Origin: an uncultured Chitinophagaceae bacterium
GTDB taxonomy: Bacteria; Bacteroidota; Bacteroidia; Chitinophagales; Chitinophagaceae
Reading direction: 5' to 3'
Assembly (NCBI GenBank): GCA_937919945.1
Contig: CALESY010000023.1
Location: forward strand, 1 to 17,861
Length of the DNA stretch: 17,861 nucleotides
The notes beneath the pieces were generated by a model. It had not been told where the DNA came from. It worked only from the letters and a program-made list of their open reading frames with translations, and ran no database searches. Positions 13,095 to 17,861 of the stretch are shown piece after piece. Numbering within the stretch: position 1 is the first letter of the stretch; every line of letters begins with the position of its first letter. The position numbers were made by a program, and so were the translations under genes.

Positions 13095-14771
13095 ATGTTT
13101 ACTTTTTTAGTAGTCATTATAATACTGGCTTTGGTGTTTGATTACATCAACGGTTTCCACGATGCTGCCAACTCTATTGCTACGGTTGTATCTACCAAAG
13201 TACTAACTCCGTTTCAGGCGGTGGTGTGGGCAGCGGCATTCAACTTTGTCGCATATTTTGTTTTTCAGGACCATGCTGTAGCCAATACCATAGGCAAAAC
13301 AGTGTATCCGGAATTCATTACTCTTCCGGTGATATTTGCAGGCCTGATAGCTGCCATTGCATGGAATCTGCTCACTTGGTGGTATGGCATTCCATCCTCC
13401 TCATCACATACACTTATCGGTGGTTTCGCGGGTGCAGCCGTTATGCACGCGTATATGACAAAAGGGTTTATTGCATTCAGTTCAATAGTAGAGATTGAAA
13501 AAATATCCAAGACTGTACTGTTTATCTTCCTTGCACCCATCATTGGTATGACGATATCCATGTTTATTACCTTAGTTACCATCATGCGCAATGTATGGGC
13601 GAGGATAGGCATTATTATTATTGTAACTGCCGGTACGTGGATGCTTTTCAACAATTTTGAGCAAAACAAGATTAAAGAGAATGTAGATAAGCTATATAAA
13701 GTAGACAAGTACGAGAAAGAGTTTAAGAAGCACCCTGATGATGAAAAGTTGAAGGAAAAGCTGGATAAGGCAAAATCAGAGTCAAAAGAAGTAATGGCAA
13801 TTGCACGCTATTACGATAAACTAGGTGCAGAAGCTATCGCAGACAGTATGCAGATATTGGGCCTTACGGAATCTGTAGGTGCCAATAAGGCTAAAGATGA
13901 GGTGAAAAAAGTATACGGTCTTGATAGTATAAAAGCAGTGTCTATTGCAAAACCCGAACTGAAACCTTTGGCCGATAGCCTGAATGAAGTAGTAGAAAGT
14001 GTAAAGAAACTGACCAAGATGTATGGGGCAGTTCCTAACGACCAACTGGCAGATAGTATTGCTACTGTGTTGGGTATGACAGAAAAACAACATGCTAAAC
14101 TGTCAAAAGGTATTGATAAGATTGATGTTCATAAAGACATAGTTAAAACGCTCAAAAAGGGTGATAATTCATTCCTGATGTATGCGTTGATTATTGTTGT
14201 TGCTATATTCATACTCAGCTACATATATGTAGATGCCCTGCGTGACCCAAGCGCAAGCCGTAAAGCCAATATGTTCAAACGCTTGCAGTTATTATCGTCT
14301 GCTGCATTCAGCTTAGGACATGGTGGTAATGATGCGCAAAAAGTAATGGGCATTATCGGTGCAGCTTTCGTGGCATATAATACACAGAAGTATCCGGATG
14401 TAAGTGCCGCATTAAAAGACCTTGGTTGGGTGCCATTGGCTTGTTATACAGCCATAGCAGCAGGTACGCTCAGTGGTGGTTGGAAGATTGTAAAAACAAT
14501 GGGTTCGCGCATTACAAAAGTTACACCACTGGAAGGTGTAAGTGCCGAAACTGCCGGTGCGCTCACCTTGTTTATGACAGAGCAGATGGGTATTCCTGTT
14601 TCAACAACACACACAATAACAGGTTCTATAATAGGTGTAGGTGCTACCAAACGCCTTTCTGCTGTGCGTTGGGGTGTAACTGTAAACCTGCTATGGGCTT
14701 GGATATTGACCATACCCGTGAGTGCTATTATTGCTGCAATAGTATATGCCATCACATCATTGTTTGTATAA
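13095..14771 (+). CDS. pit: PiT-family inorganic phosphate transporter with large central insert
   Basis: A 558-residue inner-membrane permease, probably cation-coupled phosphate uptake (proton or sodium not decidable). The two inverted PiT halves are clear. The first has DYINGFHDAANSIATVVST (16-34) and YGIPSSSSHTLIGG (97-110). The second has LGHGGNDAQKVMGI (408-420) and GIPVSTTHTITGSIIGVGATKR (499-520). Between the halves, residues about 187-358 form a hydrophilic, Lys/Glu-rich, helical insert. It is bordered by extra hydrophobic segments (about 170-186 and 359-378) and contains three similar (I/L)ADS(M/L/I) motifs at 248, 292 and 318. Compact bacterial PiT proteins lack such a soluble domain. 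It follows the DUF47 gene by 23 bp and ends with a strong terminator; phosphate-regulated expression is inferred from the operator. Confidence 0.93.
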   Translation: MFTFLVVIIILALVFDYINGFHDAANSIATVVSTKVLTPFQAVVWAAAFNFVAYFVFQDHAVANTIGKTVYPEFITLPVIFAGLIAAIAWNLLTWWYGIPSSSSHTLIGGFAGAAVMHAYMTKGFIAFSSIVEIEKISKTVLFIFLAPIIGMTISMFITLVTIMRNVWARIGIIIIVTAGTWMLFNNFEQNKIKENVDKLYKVDKYEKEFKKHPDDEKLKEKLDKAKSESKEVMAIARYYDKLGAEAIADSMQILGLTESVGANKAKDEVKKVYGLDSIKAVSIAKPELKPLADSLNEVVESVKKLTKMYGAVPNDQLADSIATVLGMTEKQHAKLSKGIDKIDVHKDIVKTLKKGDNSFLMYALIIVVAIFILSYIYVDALRDPSASRKANMFKRLQLLSSAAFSLGHGGNDAQKVMGIIGAAFVAYNTQKYPDVSAALKDLGWVPLACYTAIAAGTLSGGWKIVKTMGSRITKVTPLEGVSAETAGALTLFMTEQMGIPVSTTHTITGSIIGVGATKRLSAVRWGVTVNLLWAWILTIPVSAIIAAIVYAITSLFV

Positions 14772-14801
14772 TATCCCATATTAACAGGAATTTAATTGGT
14801 G

Positions 14802-14826
14802 AAGGCGCTCAAATGAGCGCCTTTTT
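14802..14826 (+). terminator. Intrinsic terminator after pit
   Basis: GGCGCTC (14804-14810) and GAGCGCC (14815-14821) form a perfect, GC-rich 7-bp stem with loop AAAT, extended by two A-T pairs and followed by TTTTT. It begins about 30 nt after the pit stop and closes the phosphate operon. Confidence 0.85.
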
Positions 14827-14830
14827 CCTT

Positions 14831-14838
14831 TACTTTTG
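14831..14838 (+). promoter_or_regulatory. -7 promoter element of the SNF2 gene
   Basis: TACTTTTG fits TAnnTTTG and begins right after the terminator T-run, 57 nt before the ATG. The -33 position falls inside the terminator stem and shows no TTG, so the promoter is only partly formed. Confidence 0.45.
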
Positions 14839-14895
14839 CAGATTGCCTTTTTCAGAACGTAAAAGCCGCAACGCCGAACACAGAGATACTAAAGA

Positions 14896-17861
14896 ATGTC
14901 ATTACCTGCACTGCTAAAGCACGTATATAACCATGGAACAGAAGAAGTTGTACGCCGTGGTAAAAAAATATTCTACACTGCCGGTGTGCAGATGCTAGAT
15001 GTTGACCACCTGCTGGAGCAGGTGCGCTTTCGCGTGCGCAACGATGTGTATCAGAATTACTATACTGTTACCATCAATAAATACTTAGATACTAAGAACC
15101 TGACTGTGCGATGTCAATGCCCTTACAATATGGGCGATATATGCAGACACGAAGTAGCAGCTCTCTTTCAACTGAATGATATACTACAAAGCGGATTTTT
15201 TGAGAATGCAGATATTACTTATGACCAAAAGCACTCAGTAGTGCGTATGAGGCAGGTAAGCCTGCAAATGTTGCGTGTATTTGCATCGCCCGAAATAATT
15301 GACAAAGCCACCATTTGGGCAAACAATAAAAAAGTTATTTACACAAGTAATAAGGCTGACCGGGTAGAAGGCGAAGTGCCCGATGAGGAGATGACCTACA
15401 AAGTAGTGTTGAAACAAAATGATGAACGCTACTTTGATACCTCTTGCGGATGCGGTGAAAAGAAATACCCTTTATGTGTGCACAAAGCTGCCTTATTTAT
15501 ACAGGTACTTAACGAGCATGGTTCACAATACTTCCAAACCGTACGCGATTGGGACGAACAGAAAAACAAGTTGCTGGCACTCTATGGCTATAGTCTGAAA
15601 GATGACTTGACAGGCAAGTTTGAGTTTATATATCAAAACGGCAAACCATTTTTGCGCGTATTGGATACCAGCATTAAAAAAGTAACTACACAACCCGTCT
15701 ATCATGCGGCTGGCAATGCTACAGCTGTAGTGAAAAAAGAACCGCAAGAAGTAGAGCGTCATCAGGTAATGCCTACCAAAAGGTTGGGTATAGTATTAGA
15801 CCCTGCAGTTAACTGGTATCCTTTTGTCAACATCATGTTGGTGGCAGGCGAAACAGATGAAGATGGTACTAAATACCTGAATGGTGTGCAACAAGTAGAT
15901 TTGCAGCAGTATGTCAACCCCATGCAGTTTCGGGAAGAGGAACGAGAGTTGATACCCGTGATACGTAAATTCTCACCAGAAGAAACACTGCGCTATCTGA
16001 AAAAGAATTTGCCCTTTGGCGATTTTCTTGACGATTACAATGCTGTACTGAAAGAAACACCCGGTGAAGAAGTTAGTGAACAAGTATGGGAATATCTGCT
16101 CCCAAAGTATCACAAGCTATTAGAACGATACAAAGACCACACACTGAGTTTTTTGAAAAGCAGCGGCAAGCAGTTGAGTTCTAAGAGTCTTGAGGCAGTT
16201 GCGTTTTCGGGGCATAAAGTACAGGCACAGTTGAGTGCGTTGAAACTTAATAATGGAGATTACAACATACAGCTATCTTGGATAGTAGATGATAAATATG
16301 TGCCTTACAAAGAAGTAACTGTGCTGAATGCAGGGCTCATCATGTATGAATATACCATTCACCCCATAGCCAATGTGCAGCAAGTAAGGCTGATAGAACA
16401 GTTTTTGCCCGATGGCGAAATGGTGGTAACCGCTACTGAATGGCCTGCATTTTTGCAGGATAAGCTGATGCACTGGAGCCAGATGATGCACGTAAATTTT
16501 GGCGATGATATTGTAGAGAATGTAGATGCAGTAAAACCGCAATACAGGTTGTATCTGACTGAGCGCGAACAGGTATTGGTATTACAACCTGCATTTTTGT
16601 ATAATGGTGTAGAAATAAAATGGGGATTTTTTGGTGATGTGATAGAGCCGCACAATGGCGTGGTGAAAGTAGTGAAACGTGCAGAGGCAGAAGAGCAGGA
16701 ATACATCAATATGCTGCGCACATTACATACAGATATGCAGCACAATGTAAAAGAACATTACTTCTACATAGCAGCAACATCTGTATTGGCTAATAATTGG
16801 TTTTTCCGTTTTGCAGAGGTGATGAAGGAGTGGGGTGTAGAGTTGTATGGTTTCGAAAATCTGAAAAACCTACGCATCAGCACTTACAAGCCTGATACTC
16901 GCATACAGGTAAGTAGCGGTATAGATTGGTTTGACGCTACTGTAGAAGTAGTATTCGGCGAACAATCAGTATCGTTGGTAGAGGTGAAGCGCGCACTCGC
17001 ACAAAAACAAAACTTTGTACGTCTTGGCGATGGTAGTGTTGGGTTACTACCCGACGAGTGGCTGAAGAAATATGCTCTGCTCATAAAGATGGGCGATACA
17101 AAAGGGGATAAAGTGCGCCTGAAGAAATTCCACTTCAGTGTATTGGATGAATTACTGGCAGATGTAGATGAAGAAGAACTACAGGAAGAACTGGAAGCCA
17201 AGAAAGCACACCTTACAAATATTATTGATAACGACTACAGCAATATTACAGCTCCGACAGATTTAAAAGCTACTCTTCGTCCATATCAATTGGCGGGGTT
17301 CCAATGGTTGCTGTTTCTGAAAGAAGCAGGCTGGGGCGGCATACTGGCAGACGATATGGGTTTGGGTAAAACCGTACAGACACTCGCCTTCTTCCTGCAT
17401 TATAAGAAAGACCACCCGAATGCTAAGTTTATGGTAGTATGCCCTACCACGTTGATGTATAACTGGGAAAATGAGATAAAGAAATTTACACCATCTCTTA
17501 CCCACTTTATACACCATGGGCCAAAGCGTATGGCATCTGTAAAAAACTTTGAGCCTTACGATATTATCATCACCACATATGGCACTATGCGCAGCGATAT
17601 CAAAATCTTCAAAGACATGGAGTTTGATTACGCTGTTCTTGACGAAAGTCAATCAATCAAAAACCCGCAATCGCAAGTAGCGAAGGCATCACTATTGCTG
17701 AATGCAAAGCACAGGCTGGCGCTAAGCGGTACGCCCGTGCAGAACAATACATTCGACCTTTTTGCACAGATGAATTTCCTGAATCCCGGTATGCTCGGCA
17801 GCAGGGAGTTTTTTATGAATGAATTTGCCACACCTATAGATAAGTTTCAGGAAGATGAAGT
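14896..17861 (+). CDS. SNF2-family ATPase with two SWIM motifs (3' end outside window)
   Basis: An open frame of 988 codons runs to the window edge. It starts at the first ATG after an in-frame TAA (14890-14892). The N-terminus holds two CxCx7CxH zinc-finger motifs: Cys73-Cys75-Cys83-His85 (the SWIM domain proper) and Cys184-Cys186-Cys194-His196. A long region (about 210-780) corresponds to the bacterial SNF2-associated part. The first RecA-like lobe follows: LRPYQLAGFQWL (794 on), Walker A DDMGLGKT (Lys825, Thr826), VVCPTTLMYNW (motif Ia), Walker B DESQ (Asp916, Glu917) and LSGTPVQN (943-950, motif III). The second lobe with motifs IV-VI lies beyond the window. These proteins are ATP-driven DNA or chromatin-like translocases, not strand-separating helicases; the role in bacteria is not settled. 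It has its own promoter and is separated from pit by a terminator. Confidence 0.92.
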   Translation, partial: MSLPALLKHVYNHGTEEVVRRGKKIFYTAGVQMLDVDHLLEQVRFRVRNDVYQNYYTVTINKYLDTKNLTVRCQCPYNMGDICRHEVAALFQLNDILQSGFFENADITYDQKHSVVRMRQVSLQMLRVFASPEIIDKATIWANNKKVIYTSNKADRVEGEVPDEEMTYKVVLKQNDERYFDTSCGCGEKKYPLCVHKAALFIQVLNEHGSQYFQTVRDWDEQKNKLLALYGYSLKDDLTGKFEFIYQNGKPFLRVLDTSIKKVTTQPVYHAAGNATAVVKKEPQEVERHQVMPTKRLGIVLDPAVNWYPFVNIMLVAGETDEDGTKYLNGVQQVDLQQYVNPMQFREEERELIPVIRKFSPEETLRYLKKNLPFGDFLDDYNAVLKETPGEEVSEQVWEYLLPKYHKLLERYKDHTLSFLKSSGKQLSSKSLEAVAFSGHKVQAQLSALKLNNGDYNIQLSWIVDDKYVPYKEVTVLNAGLIMYEYTIHPIANVQQVRLIEQFLPDGEMVVTATEWPAFLQDKLMHWSQMMHVNFGDDIVENVDAVKPQYRLYLTEREQVLVLQPAFLYNGVEIKWGFFGDVIEPHNGVVKVVKRAEAEEQEYINMLRTLHTDMQHNVKEHYFYIAATSVLANNWFFRFAEVMKEWGVELYGFENLKNLRISTYKPDTRIQVSSGIDWFDATVEVVFGEQSVSLVEVKRALAQKQNFVRLGDGSVGLLPDEWLKKYALLIKMGDTKGDKVRLKKFHFSVLDELLADVDEEELQEELEAKKAHLTNIIDNDYSNITAPTDLKATLRPYQLAGFQWLLFLKEAGWGGILADDMGLGKTVQTLAFFLHYKKDHPNAKFMVVCPTTLMYNWENEIKKFTPSLTHFIHHGPKRMASVKNFEPYDIIITTYGTMRSDIKIFKDMEFDYAVLDESQSIKNPQSQVAKASLLLNAKHRLALSGTPVQNNTFDLFAQMNFLNPGMLGSREFFMNEFATPIDKFQEDE

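Noticed and set aside
13265..13708. Minus-strand open frame of 147 codons within pit
   Set aside because: It is antisense to conserved membrane segments of the transporter; its hydrophobic look follows from that.
13653..14168. PiT insert as an assembly error or fused foreign gene
   Set aside because: The frame is continuous, the insert has the same codon character as its surroundings, and both PiT halves resume cleanly.
14426..14917. Plus-strand open frame of 163 codons across the end of pit
   Set aside because: It overlaps the second conserved PiT half in another frame, crosses the terminator, and its Cys/Arg/Tyr-rich translation looks like a frame shadow.
1..17861. CRISPR arrays, insertion sequences, prophage genes or toxin-antitoxin pairs
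   Set aside because: No regularly spaced repeats, transposase, integrase or phage motifs were seen on either strand; nearly all the sequence is accounted for by ordinary genes.

Overview
The window looks like core-type chromosome from a member of the Bacteroidota. Evidence: Bacteroidota-restricted families (a DUF4834-like small membrane protein, a double-DUF1599 protein, a BT_3928-like DoxX/thioredoxin-fold protein), repeated TAnnTTTG promoter elements with no obvious Shine-Dalgarno sites, and a moderately AT-rich composition. A Chitinophagales-like lineage is plausible but cannot be fixed from this sequence. I see no prophage, insertion sequence, integron, CRISPR array or toxin-antitoxin pair.

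Layout. 1-454 (-) is the 5' part of rimP, with a promoter and a terminator-like leader hairpin. 613-843 (+) is a DUF4834-like protein whose stop abuts that of a convergent HAD phosphatase (844-1473, -). 1559-1632 is a tRNA with anticodon CAT, probably tRNA-Ile2, with its own promoter and terminator. 1852-3228 (+) is a DEDDh exonuclease/GIY-YIG nuclease fusion, convergent with a large membrane-anchored vWA protein (3238-5268, -). 5429-6586 (+) is a YghO-like GNAT-fold acyltransferase, convergent with folP (6594-7448, -). Diverging from folP is a run of co-directional genes: the DUF1599 protein, the DoxX/thioredoxin-fold protein and an OppB/DppB-type permease whose GTG start shares one base with the preceding stop. 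A small lipoprotein gene (10278-10826, -) overlaps the permease stop.

11069-14771 (+) is a phosphate-uptake module: an OprP/OprO-like outer-membrane porin, a DUF47/PhoU-like Pit accessory protein and a PiT-family transporter, closed by a strong terminator. Together they would carry phosphate across the outer membrane and then the inner membrane, with the DUF47 protein modulating the transporter. The porin and the DUF47-pit pair have near-identical promoters (AATACTTTTG). Each carries a related 20-bp box made of two TTA-half-sites 11 bp apart, placed exactly 43 bp before the -7 element. This resembles a PhoB-type tandem-repeat operator and is the most interesting regulatory signal here. The PiT protein also carries an unusual hydrophilic insert of about 170 residues between extra membrane segments.

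14896 to the right edge (+) is the N-terminal 988 residues of a SNF2-family ATPase with two SWIM-type CxCx7CxH motifs; its C-terminal helicase lobe lies outside the window.

No clearly new multi-gene system is evident. The leads most worth following are the shared phosphate operator, the PiT insert, the rimP leader hairpin and the tandem SWIM motifs.
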